A DNA stretch of 64,000 nucleotides. Origin: Rhodothermus profundi. GTDB taxonomy: Bacteria > Bacteroidota > Rhodothermia > Rhodothermales > Rhodothermaceae. The position numbers and the translations under genes were made by a program. Location of the stretch: contig NZ_FRAU01000010.1 of assembly GCF_900142415.1 (NCBI RefSeq), forward strand, positions 59,849 through 123,848. The letters are read 5' to 3'. The notes beneath the pieces are model-generated. The model searched no databases. It saw nothing but the letters and a program-made list of their open reading frames with translations, and was not told the origin of the DNA. Below, one piece after another: positions 1 through 7,486 of this stretch (the first letter of the stretch is position 1; every line of letters starts with the position of its first letter).

Positions 1-1
1 T

Positions 2-739
2 AACAACCTGAAGTTGCCCGCATTGCTTATGGCTTCTCTGACGGAAAGGACGGCGAAGGCGCAGGATGGCCACGATGCGCTTTTGGCAAACCTGGCCCAG
101 GTGTTGGCTCATCGGCTGCGCGGTTTGATAACCAGCATTGAGGGGTTTACGGACCTGCTGGCCGATACCCTGGTGACGCCTGAACAGCGCGAGCTGGTTT
201 TGCGCGTCTTTGAGAGCACGGCATCCATTGAGCGCATTCTGTCCGAGCTGCAATGGTACAGTCGGCCGTTGCAGCCAATGCCCGGGCGGCGTCCACTGCG
301 CACGCTTTTGCAGGAATTGCTGGTTATGCTGGAAGAGAGTGAAGCGGCCCGTGTGGCGCTTGATCTGCGTCTATCGGGACGGTATCAGGTGCGAGCAGAT
401 GCCATGTTGCTCCGGCAGGCTCTCTTTATGCTGTTGAAGAATGCCCTGGAGGCCACCGGACCGGCAGGCGTCGTGCAGTTGCGGGTGTTGGATGAGCCGC
501 GTTCGATTCGCTTTGAGGTCTGGAATGAGGGGTGGATGTCGCCCGAGGTGGCGGAACAAATCTTTGTGCCCTTTTTCACCACCAAAGCGCAGAATCTGGG
601 AATCGGGCTGCCTATTGCCCGGCGCATTGCGGAGGCGCATGGCGGTACGGTCTATCTGGCCGCCAACGATCCAGACAGTGGCATCTGCATGGCACTCATT
701 CTCCCCCAGGATGATGAGCAGATGCGCTCCTTGGCTTAG
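2..739 (+). CDS. Sensor histidine kinase, FleS/NtrB-like, 5' end outside window
   Basis: The frame is already open at base 2, with possible starts at TTG 14 and ATG 29, so the real start and any sensor domain may lie upstream. Counting from TTG 14, a HisKA-like helix carries the probable phospho-accepting His33 (AHRLRGLITSI), an N box LLKNALEA lies near residue 140, and an F box (FVPFFTTK) and G2 box (GIGLPIARRIAEAHGG) follow. The residue after the histidine is Arg where Glu or Asp is usual, and the G1 box reads WNEGW rather than DxGxG; the NxG variant is known in NtrB-like kinases. Its stop is 69 bases before a sigma-54-type response regulator, and flagellar genes follow, so it is inferred to be the FleS/FlrB-like partner of that regulator. 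The kinase identity is firm; the flagellar role is inference from context. Confidence 0.85.
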   Translation, partial: NNLKLPALLMASLTERTAKAQDGHDALLANLAQVLAHRLRGLITSIEGFTDLLADTLVTPEQRELVLRVFESTASIERILSELQWYSRPLQPMPGRRPLRTLLQELLVMLEESEAARVALDLRLSGRYQVRADAMLLRQALFMLLKNALEATGPAGVVQLRVLDEPRSIRFEVWNEGWMSPEVAEQIFVPFFTTKAQNLGIGLPIARRIAEAHGGTVYLAANDPDSGICMALILPQDDEQMRSLA

Positions 740-808
740 AATCTTGGGAGCCTTATCTTTCGTTAACCGACGACAAAAAAGCTCACCCACCTAACGGTTG
801 TGCCCACC

Positions 809-2224
809 ATGGCGGCGCCACAGCGCGAAGTTCCCCACATTCTGCTGGTTGACGACGAACATCTACTGCATACGCTCTTTGAGCGGCTGTTTACGCGGCA
901 TGGCCTGCGCTTGACCAGTTGCTACAATGCCCTGCAGGCCCTGGAGGTATTGAAAAAAGAGGCCAGTTCGTTCGATCTGGTGATCACTGATTTTAAAATG
1001 CCGGATATGGACGGGCTGGAACTGCTTGCCTATATCCGGCAGGAGCATCCCGACCTGCAGGTAATCATGATTACGGCGCATGCCAATGTGCAGCATGCCG
1101 TGCGGGCCATGCAGAACGGAGCTATTGATTACATCCCCAAGCCCTTCTCTACCGAAGAGCTGGTCGAACGCGTGCAGGCGGCACTGGCCCGCCGTCGCGA
1201 GCAGCAAGAAGTAACGGCGCGGCGATCAGCGCGCTCGTCGCGGCGCCGCACGAAGCCGACTATCGAATACGTGGGAGCGCATCCTACGATTCAGCGGCTA
1301 AAGGCAATGCTACCGCGCGTAGCTGCCAACAGAGCGCCTGTCTTCATCCAGGGAGAAAGCGGTACCGGCAAAGAGATTCTGGCCCGTCTGATTCATCAGA
1401 TGAGCGACCGGGCAAGCGGCCCTTTTGTGGCGATCAACTGTGCCAATCTGCCGCGCGAGCTGGTGGAGAGCCACCTGTTTGGCCATCGCAAGGGGGCGTT
1501 TACCGGCGCTATCGAAGATATGACCGGTGCTTTTGAACGGGCCGATGGGGGGACGCTTTTGCTGGACGAGATCACCGAGGTTGACCTGGCTATTCAGGCC
1601 AAGTTGCTACGCGTGCTTCAGGAGCAGGAAATTCAGAAGGTGGGATCGACGGAGGCGCGAAAAATTGACGTGCGTGTCATTGCCACCAGCAACCGGAACT
1701 TGAGTGAGGCCATTGCGAAGGGACAGTTTCGGGAGGATCTGTATCACCGGTTGAGCGTGTTCCCATTGAGCGTTCCGCCGCTTCGGGAGCGCATGTCGGA
1801 CGTCCCCCTGCTGGTGGATCATTTCATTAAGAAGTACTGCGAGCTGTACGGCTTGCCGCTCAAGCAGGTAGCGCCGGCGCTGATGGATCGCTTCATGCAG
1901 TACCACTGGCCGGGTAACGTGCGCCAGTTGGAAAACTACGTGCAGCGCGGCGTCCTGCTGTCGGCCGACCGAACGGTGATTGAGGTGGAGGATGTCTTTA
2001 ATGATTTCTTTGCCGACGCCGAGCCGGCGCGACAGGATGCGCAAGAAAAAGAAGATCTCCTTTCGCGCGTGCAGACCATTGAGGAAATGGAACGGGAAAT
2101 GATTCTGCGCGCGCTCAAGGAGACCAATAATAACCAGCAGTTGGCAGCTCAGAAGCTGGGCATTAGCGCCCGCACCATCCGAAATAAGCTCAAGCGCTAT
2201 CGGGAGCAGGGCTTGATTTCGTAA
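809..2224 (+). CDS. Sigma-54-dependent response regulator, FleR/NtrC family
   Basis: This is a three-domain transcription activator. The receiver domain (about residues 10-125) has the acidic pair in LLVDDE, the phospho-acceptor Asp61 in VITDFKMP and the KPF lysine. The AAA+ domain (about 150-390) has the Walker A GESGTGKE near residue 181, the sigma-54 contact loop GAFTGA near 229, and Walker B LLLDEI. The C-terminus is a Fis-type helix-turn-helix (LAAQKLGISARTIRNKL). Length is normal for the family. ATG 809 was chosen; an in-frame GTG at 800 is the alternative, and neither has a convincing Shine-Dalgarno sequence. With the preceding kinase it resembles FleSR/FlrBC, which switch on middle flagellar genes with RpoN. 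Its stop is 6 bases from the stop of the convergent flgM gene. I saw no clear sigma-54 promoter in the window, so its targets are probably elsewhere. Confidence 0.92.
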   Translation: MAAPQREVPHILLVDDEHLLHTLFERLFTRHGLRLTSCYNALQALEVLKKEASSFDLVITDFKMPDMDGLELLAYIRQEHPDLQVIMITAHANVQHAVRAMQNGAIDYIPKPFSTEELVERVQAALARRREQQEVTARRSARSSRRRTKPTIEYVGAHPTIQRLKAMLPRVAANRAPVFIQGESGTGKEILARLIHQMSDRASGPFVAINCANLPRELVESHLFGHRKGAFTGAIEDMTGAFERADGGTLLLDEITEVDLAIQAKLLRVLQEQEIQKVGSTEARKIDVRVIATSNRNLSEAIAKGQFREDLYHRLSVFPLSVPPLRERMSDVPLLVDHFIKKYCELYGLPLKQVAPALMDRFMQYHWPGNVRQLENYVQRGVLLSADRTVIEVEDVFNDFFADAEPARQDAQEKEDLLSRVQTIEEMEREMILRALKETNNNQQLAAQKLGISARTIRNKLKRYREQGLIS

Positions 2225-2230
2225 GCCCTG

Positions 2231-2593
2231 TTACTGCTGCGGCAGGCTTTCTGCCAGCATTTCTTCCACGATGCGCTCCGCAATTTCTTTAATGATGGCC
2301 GGCTGCTGGTAGTAGCCCGACTGTAAGTGGCGGAGGATAGCGGCGACGCGCTCCGGACTGATGGAGGGGACGCTACGGAGTGCCTGGCGGGCAAACTCAA
2401 GCTCCGGTGTTTCTTCTGCCTGTTGGGCTGCAGTGCGGGCTGCCTCCGAGAGGTCAACGCGATCTTCCGCAGGCGCCTTCTCGGATGGCGTGGCTTCTGC
2501 CCGCTTGCCTACCTCGCGCGCGCCGCTCAGCGCATCGCGCTGCAGAGGATCAAGTCGTTGAGCTCCGCCCCCCTGAATATCCCGAACATCCAT
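2231..2593 (-). CDS. flgM: Anti-sigma-28 factor FlgM
   Basis: The 120-residue product has the FlgM pattern: a disordered, charged first half, then DRVDLSEAAR, then a helical C-terminal half (ISPERVAAILRHLQSGYY and IAERIVEEML) that in the family binds and inhibits sigma-28 (FliA). ATG 2593 is preferred over an in-frame ATG at 2629 for two reasons. It has an AAGGGA ribosome-binding site 4 bases upstream, and a sigma-28-type promoter at 2636-2662 would start transcription at about 2629, leaving no leader for the longer form. It lies downstream of the FliT-like gene with about 80 bases between, so it may also be read from the fliS promoter. FlgM family identity is good though not certain, because the family is weakly conserved. 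Confidence 0.78.
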   Translation of the reverse strand: MDVRDIQGGGAQRLDPLQRDALSGAREVGKRAEATPSEKAPAEDRVDLSEAARTAAQQAEETPELEFARQALRSVPSISPERVAAILRHLQSGYYQQPAIIKEIAERIVEEMLAESLPQQ

Positions 2594-2635
2594 GGTTTCC
2601 CTTATCCATTTACCATCAAACCCCTCCACTCTAAA

Positions 2636-2662
2636 ATATCGGCGAGTCGCCTGAAAAGTTAA
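2636..2662 (-). promoter_or_regulatory. Sigma-28 (FliA) promoter for flgM
   Basis: On the minus strand the -10 box reads GCCGATAT (2643-2636), a 7/8 match to the enterobacterial GCCGATAA. The -35 element is TTAA at a 15-base spacing, or TAAC at 14. The start would fall near 2629, consistent with FlgM translation from ATG 2593. It is the weakest of the three sigma-28-like sites in the window. Confidence 0.55.
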
Positions 2663-2672
2663 GTGTTATACG

Positions 2673-3029
2673 CTACCCTTGCAAACCTGCCCGTAAGACG
2701 CTGCGTCTGGGCGGGGTTTCGTCCTGATAGGACTGGCGCGCTTGCTTGTATTGTTCCAGCGCTACCAGGGAGCGCGTTAACTGTCGTTCCGTTTCGGCCA
2801 TCAGCTCCTGAAGCCGGCGATGCTGGGCGGTTAGCGCTACGCGAAGCACTTCCCATTCTGGATCGAAGTCGCTAGGTGGTTCATGCTGGCGCAACTGATC
2901 AATGAGCGTGCCGCGTTGCTTGACCAGCTCATGGAGTTGCTCAAATGCCTGGTTGATCAGGGTTCTTTCAATGGCTTCGCCCAGATCTAAGATCTCGCGA
3001 AGCAACGACAGGGTGTCTGGTGCAGACAT
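2673..3029 (-). CDS. FliT-like flagellar chaperone (probable)
   Basis: A 118-residue, highly charged, mostly helical protein with heptad-like spacing (LLREILDLGEAIER, and a second long helix around residues 60-95). No catalytic motif is visible. It sits directly downstream of fliD (55 bases) in a fliS-fliD-X order; in many bacteria this third place is held by fliT, whose product is the export chaperone for FliD. FliT, FlgN and FliJ proteins are similar short helical proteins with little sequence conservation, so the name rests on position and general shape. FlgN is the main alternative. Confidence 0.55.
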   Translation of the reverse strand: MSAPDTLSLLREILDLGEAIERTLINQAFEQLHELVKQRGTLIDQLRQHEPPSDFDPEWEVLRVALTAQHRRLQELMAETERQLTRSLVALEQYKQARQSYQDETPPRRSVLRAGLQG

Positions 3030-3084
3030 GGCGCTCCTCGTTGAGTTGGTTTAGGCATTTGCGTTTAGTACGGCTCAGATTCGC

Positions 3085-4587
3085 CTAAAAAAACGTGCCA
3101 CCTCCGAAAAGAAAGCCGCTGAGGAATTGCTGCTGGCCCTGGAAGAGGGCAATCGTTTCCTGCACGCGGGCAAACTGTGCCCGAAGTTGCTCCTCGCGCC
3201 GGGCCAACTGTTCCTCAAAGGCAGCAATGCGATCGTTGAGACGACGGATGCGCGTTTCGATGGAGTCCTGCCGCTGATCAATAATGCCGCCGGTCGCTAC
3301 AAAAGCTTCCAGGCGCGTGAGCAAACGGGTTGCAATGCCGTCATTGCCGGAGAACAGGCTTTCTACGGCCTGGGGATTGCGCCGAACGGCCTGCAGCAGC
3401 GCATCTTCGTCGGTCAGGGAGAGGGTCCCGTCGTCGTTAATGGTAATGCCCAGATCAGTAATGTAATGAGGGCCTTCGGTCGGTTGGCCGCTTACTTTTC
3501 GGACCACTTCGTTACGGAGCGTAAACCGAAGGCCGGAGAATACCGGATCACCTGCAAAATCTCCCCGCGTTTCCGTTACTCCGTCGATGTTGCTTTTGCC
3601 TGTGATGTAGGTAAGCACATCGTTGTACTTCTGAATAAAATCCTCGATCTGGGCTTTGATATGCTCAATGTCAGGAGCGACAGTAAACTCGGCGGGTGCT
3701 GTGCTAACCTGTTTGAATTCCAGGGTAATCCCGGTCAGCGCGTCTGTTACTCGGTTGGCATCGCGGTAGAGCGTGAGGCCGTCGAGCACAAACTGGCTGT
3801 TAAGAGCCGAGTCGGTTTCGCTGGTGCCTACGAACGTTACCTGGCCGCCGCCGGTGCCGGTGGCCAGCGCATTGTTGTTAAGTTCCAGGGCGGCCAGCAG
3901 ACCGGCTGCCGAGTCTACGAACTCCAGCCGGTAGGTGAACCCTGTTTTGCCACTGCGGAGCGAAAGACGGGCTGTGCTGCTGGTTTCGTTGATAACCGAC
4001 GCATAGGCCCGCTCGTCCGATTTGATCGTGCCGGCGTCGACGGCTGCCTGAAAGGCGTTATTGATAGCTGTGGCAATTTCCTTCAGGATGGCCTCGTCCG
4101 TTGTTCCTGTCGGATTGACCGTAACCTGAATATCGACCCGGTTGTTGGGATTCGTGTCGGTGGGACTGGCAACGCGAATGGTGAACGTCTGGGCGCCATT
4201 GGTATCAAAGAAACTGCGCAGGGTTGATCCGCTGCTGGTGTACTGCTTGGAAATGCGGGTGTCGGCCGAGGCCAGGCGCTTGACTTCCAGCGTATGTGTG
4301 CCGAGTGCGGCCTGATCGCTGGCTGTCACCGTAAACTCGGTGGCCGACGTGGTGGCACTTTTGCCCTGAAACGGACGCGCCAGCGGATCGGTCAGGGTTT
4401 TCAGCAGGCTGTGCAATGCCGAAAGCTTGCTGTCGAAGTCGTTCATGACCCCTTTGAGCCGTTCCTGCTCGGCTTTTTTCGCCTGCAGGTCCAGCTTGGG
4501 CTGGCTTTCAATGGCCAGGATCGCACTGATCAGTTGCTCGTAGGGGTCGTTGGCGCGGTAGACAGACAGCAGCGGATTGACAGCCAT
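3085..4587 (-). CDS. fliD: Flagellar filament cap protein FliD (HAP2)
   Basis: The 500-residue product forms the pentameric cap under which flagellin subunits fold at the filament tip. The N-terminal helical part (NDPYEQLISAILAIESQPK and the KLSALHSLLKTL segment) and the C-terminal coiled coil (about residues 430-485, RIRRLNDRIAAFEEQLARREE) are the conserved D0/D1 parts; the middle is beta-rich and variable, containing the YITDLGITINDDGTLSL motif typical of FliD. It ends in a Gly/Phe-rich tail (FLFGGGTFF). ATG 4587 follows the fliS stop by 33 bases, so the two are co-transcribed. No signal peptide is present, as expected for a substrate of the flagellar type III exporter. Identification is firm. 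Confidence 0.95.
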   Translation of the reverse strand: MAVNPLLSVYRANDPYEQLISAILAIESQPKLDLQAKKAEQERLKGVMNDFDSKLSALHSLLKTLTDPLARPFQGKSATTSATEFTVTASDQAALGTHTLEVKRLASADTRISKQYTSSGSTLRSFFDTNGAQTFTIRVASPTDTNPNNRVDIQVTVNPTGTTDEAILKEIATAINNAFQAAVDAGTIKSDERAYASVINETSSTARLSLRSGKTGFTYRLEFVDSAAGLLAALELNNNALATGTGGGQVTFVGTSETDSALNSQFVLDGLTLYRDANRVTDALTGITLEFKQVSTAPAEFTVAPDIEHIKAQIEDFIQKYNDVLTYITGKSNIDGVTETRGDFAGDPVFSGLRFTLRNEVVRKVSGQPTEGPHYITDLGITINDDGTLSLTDEDALLQAVRRNPQAVESLFSGNDGIATRLLTRLEAFVATGGIIDQRQDSIETRIRRLNDRIAAFEEQLARREEQLRAQFARVQETIALFQGQQQFLSGFLFGGGTFF

Positions 4588-4620
4588 GGCGCTTTATGTG
4601 GGTTAACCCTCAGGGAATGT

Positions 4621-4941
4621 TCAGGCAGCGCGGGCCATGACGACGCCCTCGTACCAGGCTTCTCGCAGTCCTTCTAGGATGCGTTGCACGACGCTCAAGT
4701 CGCCGATGGCGCTTTCGCGCAGGCAGAACTCGTAGAGGGCATAGAGCCGCTCGGCCAGTTCGCCGCCGGCTTCAAAGTTGAGGGCTGAAATCAGTTCGAC
4801 GAGGACAGCCCGCACTTTGGCGCGGTCGCCGCGTTTGCAGGCGGCAATGCCCAGGTCGTACAGCTTGAGAATCAACTGAGCCGGGGAGGCGCTAAGGACG
4901 GCCTGCTCCTGATACTGACGCATGTAATGCAGCGTGCTCAT
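4621..4941 (-). CDS. fliS: Flagellin export chaperone FliS
   Basis: A 106-residue helical protein with the FliS hallmarks: an N-terminal YRQ-like segment (MRQYQEQAVLSASPAQLILKLYD), where the PxQLIxxLYD motif is the family signature, and a helical core ending in VVQRILEGLREAW. FliS binds the disordered C-terminus of flagellin in the cytoplasm and keeps it unpolymerised until export. It is the first gene of the minus-strand fliS-fliD-fliT(-flgM) series and is preceded by a very good sigma-28 promoter at 5056-5082 with a leader of about 108 bases. The start ATG 4941 is the only reasonable one. Length and motifs fit the family well. Confidence 0.93.
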   Translation of the reverse strand: MSTLHYMRQYQEQAVLSASPAQLILKLYDLGIAACKRGDRAKVRAVLVELISALNFEAGGELAERLYALYEFCLRESAIGDLSVVQRILEGLREAWYEGVVMARAA

Positions 4942-5022
4942 GGCTGATTGTGGATTATGTGGTTCGACAAACTGCCGCAGGGTCGAGGAAGGTTTTTCCC
5001 CTTTCCGGGCAGGTTTTCCGGT

Positions 5023-5050
5023 GCAGAAGCAGCGGCCGCCTTGCTTCTGC
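5023..5050 (-). other. Stem-loop at 5' end of predicted fliS transcript
   Basis: GCAGAAGCA at 5023-5031 and TGCTTCTGC at 5042-5050 form a perfect 9-base inverted repeat around a 10-base GC-rich loop. The predicted sigma-28 start (about 5050) falls at its edge, so the RNA would begin with this hairpin. Such 5'-terminal stems often protect messages from decay; that role is an inference. Confidence 0.5.
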
Positions 5051-5055
5051 TGAAA

Positions 5056-5082
5056 GTATCGGCGGAAAAGCGGACAGCTTTA
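5056..5082 (-). promoter_or_regulatory. Sigma-28 (FliA) promoter for fliS-fliD operon
   Basis: On the minus strand TAAA (5082-5079), a 15-base spacer and GCCGATAC (5063-5056) match the sigma-28 consensus TAAA-N15-GCCGATAA in 11 of 12 positions. It lies in the intergenic region upstream of fliS and faces it. Two related sites precede flagellin and flgM. Confidence 0.8.
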
Positions 5083-5153
5083 GGGAAAGAAGGTTATGGC
5101 ATGCTTTCTTCTAGCGTTATGCGCAGTTGGCTGTAGACGTTGAAGTGCCCACC

Positions 5154-6332
5154 ATGAAGCATTCCACCAGTGCGCAGCCGCTGCTGTCGCTTTGCATGAT
5201 CGTCAAAAACGAGGCCGAGTACCTGGAGACTTGCCTGAAGCTAGCGCGCCCGCATGTGGACGAAATCGTCGTTATCGATACAGGCTCAACCGACGGATCG
5301 CAGGACATCGCCCGGCGATATGCGGACGTGTTTGAGGAGATTGAATGGCCTAACTCATTTGCCGCAGCGCGTAATTACAGTCTGGACCGTGCCTCCGGCA
5401 AGTACATTTTAATCCTGGACGGCGACGAATACATTGCAGATCCTCAGGGGTGGCAGCTCATCCGCTCGGTGCTGACCCAGCGACATGTCGCCACGCTACG
5501 GTTGAAACTACGCAACCTGCTGCCGCCGGGTCTTTTGGAGGCAGATGTTATTTACCAGGAACGAGTTTTTCCTAATGATCCATTGTTGAGATATGAGCGG
5601 AAGATACATAATCAGATTGTTGACCGAATTAAAGAGTATCGTCAATTGAAGGGGGGAGATGTCATTGATCTTCCTGTAGAAATTATTCACTTTGGCTATG
5701 CACATAGCGAAGAAAAGACAAGAAAGAAATATATTCCAAGAATACCTCTGCTTGAAGCAGAATACAGGGAGGCAGACAATGAAGCAATGAAGTATTACTA
5801 TGCTTTTCAGTTGGGTGTAACGTTCTATGTGCTCAAAGAATATGAAAAAGCTCTAGATTATTTTTCTTGTATCGATTATGAAGTGATGAATCAGATGAAT
5901 GAGTGGAATGCTTTCTATGCCCAATTGCTTGCGGCACAGACTGCTTTAAAACTCAGAAAAATAGATACAGCTTTACAGTTCTGTGATCGTCTGGTGGGTT
6001 ATAAGTTTCGCGAAGCTATCGTCTATTATGTAACAGGAATGGCATTACTGTTAAAGGGACAGATAAGAGAGGGCCTATGTTTTCTTGTGGAGGCTTTCGA
6101 AATGGGAAGAAATGAGAAAGAACAGATGAGATTTGTTATAAATGAGCGAAAAGTTGTGGAGCGAATTATAAGTATATTTAAAACGATAGGATGGAATAGG
6201 ATGGCGGAAAAGATTGAACAATTGGGATATACTTCCTTTGAAAAGATGGGAGAATTACTTAAATACATTCAGCAACGGATGCTTCTAGCAATGGCGTCTT
6301 CAAAAAGTGAAGCGGCAACTCCTTCGGACTGA
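5154..6332 (+). CDS. Family 2 glycosyltransferase with helical-repeat tail; mosaic base composition
   Basis: The N-terminal 110 residues are a GT-A domain of family 2: LSLCMIVKNEAEYLE, DEIVVIDTGSTDGS and the DxD-type LDGDEYI motif. The rest is helical, with TPR-like pairs around residues 215-330, as in other GT2-TPR proteins. ATG 5154 is preferred to TTG 5127 because the GT2 fold starts just after it. Composition breaks inside the gene: the first 390 bases are about 60% GC, like the neighbours, while from about 5540 to 6290 it falls to 30-40% with no frame break. It lies between fliS and flagellin, so modifying flagellin or another surface component is a reasonable but unproven role. Donor and acceptor cannot be read from the sequence. 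Its last codons overlap the terminator of the convergent flagellin gene. Confidence 0.88.
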   Translation: MKHSTSAQPLLSLCMIVKNEAEYLETCLKLARPHVDEIVVIDTGSTDGSQDIARRYADVFEEIEWPNSFAAARNYSLDRASGKYILILDGDEYIADPQGWQLIRSVLTQRHVATLRLKLRNLLPPGLLEADVIYQERVFPNDPLLRYERKIHNQIVDRIKEYRQLKGGDVIDLPVEIIHFGYAHSEEKTRKKYIPRIPLLEAEYREADNEAMKYYYAFQLGVTFYVLKEYEKALDYFSCIDYEVMNQMNEWNAFYAQLLAAQTALKLRKIDTALQFCDRLVGYKFREAIVYYVTGMALLLKGQIREGLCFLVEAFEMGRNEKEQMRFVINERKVVERIISIFKTIGWNRMAEKIEQLGYTSFEKMGELLKYIQQRMLLAMASSKSEAATPSD

Positions 6333-6349
6333 AAGAGCTGCCGCTTCAC
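6302..6349 (-). terminator. Rho-independent terminator of flagellin gene
   Basis: GTGAAGCGGCA (6307-6317) and TGCCGCTTCAC (6339-6349) are perfect 11-base inverted arms around a 21-base loop. On the minus strand the stem is followed by TTTTT (6306-6302). It lies about 120 bases after the flagellin stop and overlaps the 3' end of the convergent glycosyltransferase gene. On the plus strand no U-run follows. Confidence 0.7.
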
Positions 6350-6471
6350 GTTGCATTCGGGCACCGGGCGTCTGCCTGAACCGTCCTGCCCGGAGACCGA
6401 AGTCAAAACATCGCATGTGGTGGCCAGCCAAGTGGCTGGCGGGAGAACGGTCAGGCGCTATGCGGAGTGAA

Positions 6472-7299
6472 TTAGAACAGTTGGAGCACCGCCTGGGGAG
6501 CGGCGTTGGCCTGGGCGAGCGCGGCGATGCCGGTCTGCTGCAGGATCTGCAGCTTGGCCAGTTGCATCTGCTCGTAGGCAAAGTCGGCGTCCGCAATCCG
6601 GCTCCGCGCCGCCTCGTAGTTGTCCTTCGCCACCGCCAGATTGTCCAGCTTGAACGACAAACGACGCTGATAAGCACCAACGTCGGCGAGTTTGTTGGCG
6701 ATGGTCTGGATGGCGTTGTCGATTTTCGCAATCGACGCACTGGCACTTGCCGCCGAGGAAACCACCAGGTCGGCATCGGCCACGCTCAACTGAGCGGCCG
6801 AGAGCGTGCCGATGGTGGCCGTGAAGGTGTCGCCCGCCTCGGCGTTGACCTGGAAGGTGAACGTGGTGCTGGTAAAGAGGGCCGTGCCGTTAAACTCGGT
6901 GTCGGCCACAATGTCATCGATTTCAGCGGCCAGCGCGTCGAGCTGGTCTTCGATGGCGTTGCGCTCTTCGGTGCCCATGGTGTCGTTGGCAGCCTGAACG
7001 GCCTTTTCTTTCATGGTCTGCAGAATCTCCATGATAGAGTTCAGGCTGCTTTCGGCGACGGTCAGCATGGACTTGGCGTCGCCGATGTTGGCCAGGGCCT
7101 GTTCCTGGGCGCGGATTTTGGCTTTGAGCTTGGCGGCGATGGAGTAGCCGGCCGAGTCGTCTTCGGCGCGGTTGATGCGGCTGCCGGTGGCCAGGCGCAA
7201 CTGGCGCACACCAAGCTCACTGTTGGTGCGCTGCAGGTAGGTGTAGGCTTGCAGCGCCTGCAGGTTGGTGCTGATCCGGGTCAGGTCTCCCAACGACAT
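6472..7299 (-). CDS. fliC: Flagellin
   Basis: A 275-residue filament protein with both conserved ends. The N-terminal D0/D1 part (ISTNLQALQAYTYLQRTNSEL, then RLATGSRINRAEDDSAGYSIA) is the flagellin signature; the C-terminal part (DADFAYEQMQLAKLQILQQTG, then ending in a short hydrophobic tail) packs against it. The middle is short, giving a compact flagellin without large surface domains. No signal peptide is expected, because it leaves through the flagellar exporter. A sigma-28 promoter (7357-7383) lies about 58 bases upstream and a strong terminator follows, so it is probably a single-gene unit. Ser/Thr residues in the central segment could be sites for the neighbouring glycosyltransferase, which is speculation. 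Confidence 0.96.
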   Translation of the reverse strand: MSLGDLTRISTNLQALQAYTYLQRTNSELGVRQLRLATGSRINRAEDDSAGYSIAAKLKAKIRAQEQALANIGDAKSMLTVAESSLNSIMEILQTMKEKAVQAANDTMGTEERNAIEDQLDALAAEIDDIVADTEFNGTALFTSTTFTFQVNAEAGDTFTATIGTLSAAQLSVADADLVVSSAASASASIAKIDNAIQTIANKLADVGAYQRRLSFKLDNLAVAKDNYEAARSRIADADFAYEQMQLAKLQILQQTGIAALAQANAAPQAVLQLF

Positions 7300-7356
7300 A
7301 GCTCAGCAAGGTTTGGTTGGACGGTTCAGGCAAGCGATTTTCAAAATCTACCGCCT

Positions 7357-7383
7357 GTATCGGCGCGCAGCGGCGCAGACTTA
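7357..7383 (-). promoter_or_regulatory. Sigma-28 (FliA) promoter for flagellin
   Basis: Minus strand: TAAG (7383-7380), 15-base spacer, GCCGATAC (7364-7357). The -10 box is identical to the one before fliS and the spacing is the same. The predicted start leaves a leader of about 50 bases before flagellin ATG 7299. Confidence 0.78.
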
Positions 7384-7450
7384 AATCCAACCTCCTGATT
7401 CAATCACGAGCGGCGAAAAAGGCCAGCGCAGAGCTGTCTGGAAAGGGGCA

Positions 7451-7486
7451 AAAAAGTGTGGCAAATGTCCTCACCCGTTCAGGACA
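7451..7486 (-). terminator. Possible terminator after the HhH-GPD gene
   Basis: TGTCCT (7466-7471) and AGGACA (7481-7486) form a 6-base stem overlapping the stop codon; on the minus strand it is followed by TTTG and, 9 bases later, a run of six T (7456-7451). The stem is short and the U-tract displaced, so this is a modest candidate for the end of the cysS-hemB-HhH transcript. Confidence 0.4.

Noticed and set aside
141..148. GCCGATAC on the plus strand inside the kinase gene
   Set aside because: Same sequence as the sigma-28 -10 box but no TAAA-like element 15 bases upstream and it lies inside coding sequence, so coincidence.
3127..4227. Long plus-strand open frame opposite fliD
   Set aside because: It is antisense to a well-supported gene and its translation has no family pattern; long antisense frames are expected at this GC content and codon use.
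5540..6300. Low-GC tail of the glycosyltransferase as a separate or frameshifted gene
   Set aside because: The frame continues unbroken from the GT2 domain and the protein pattern (GT2 then helical repeats) is a known architecture.
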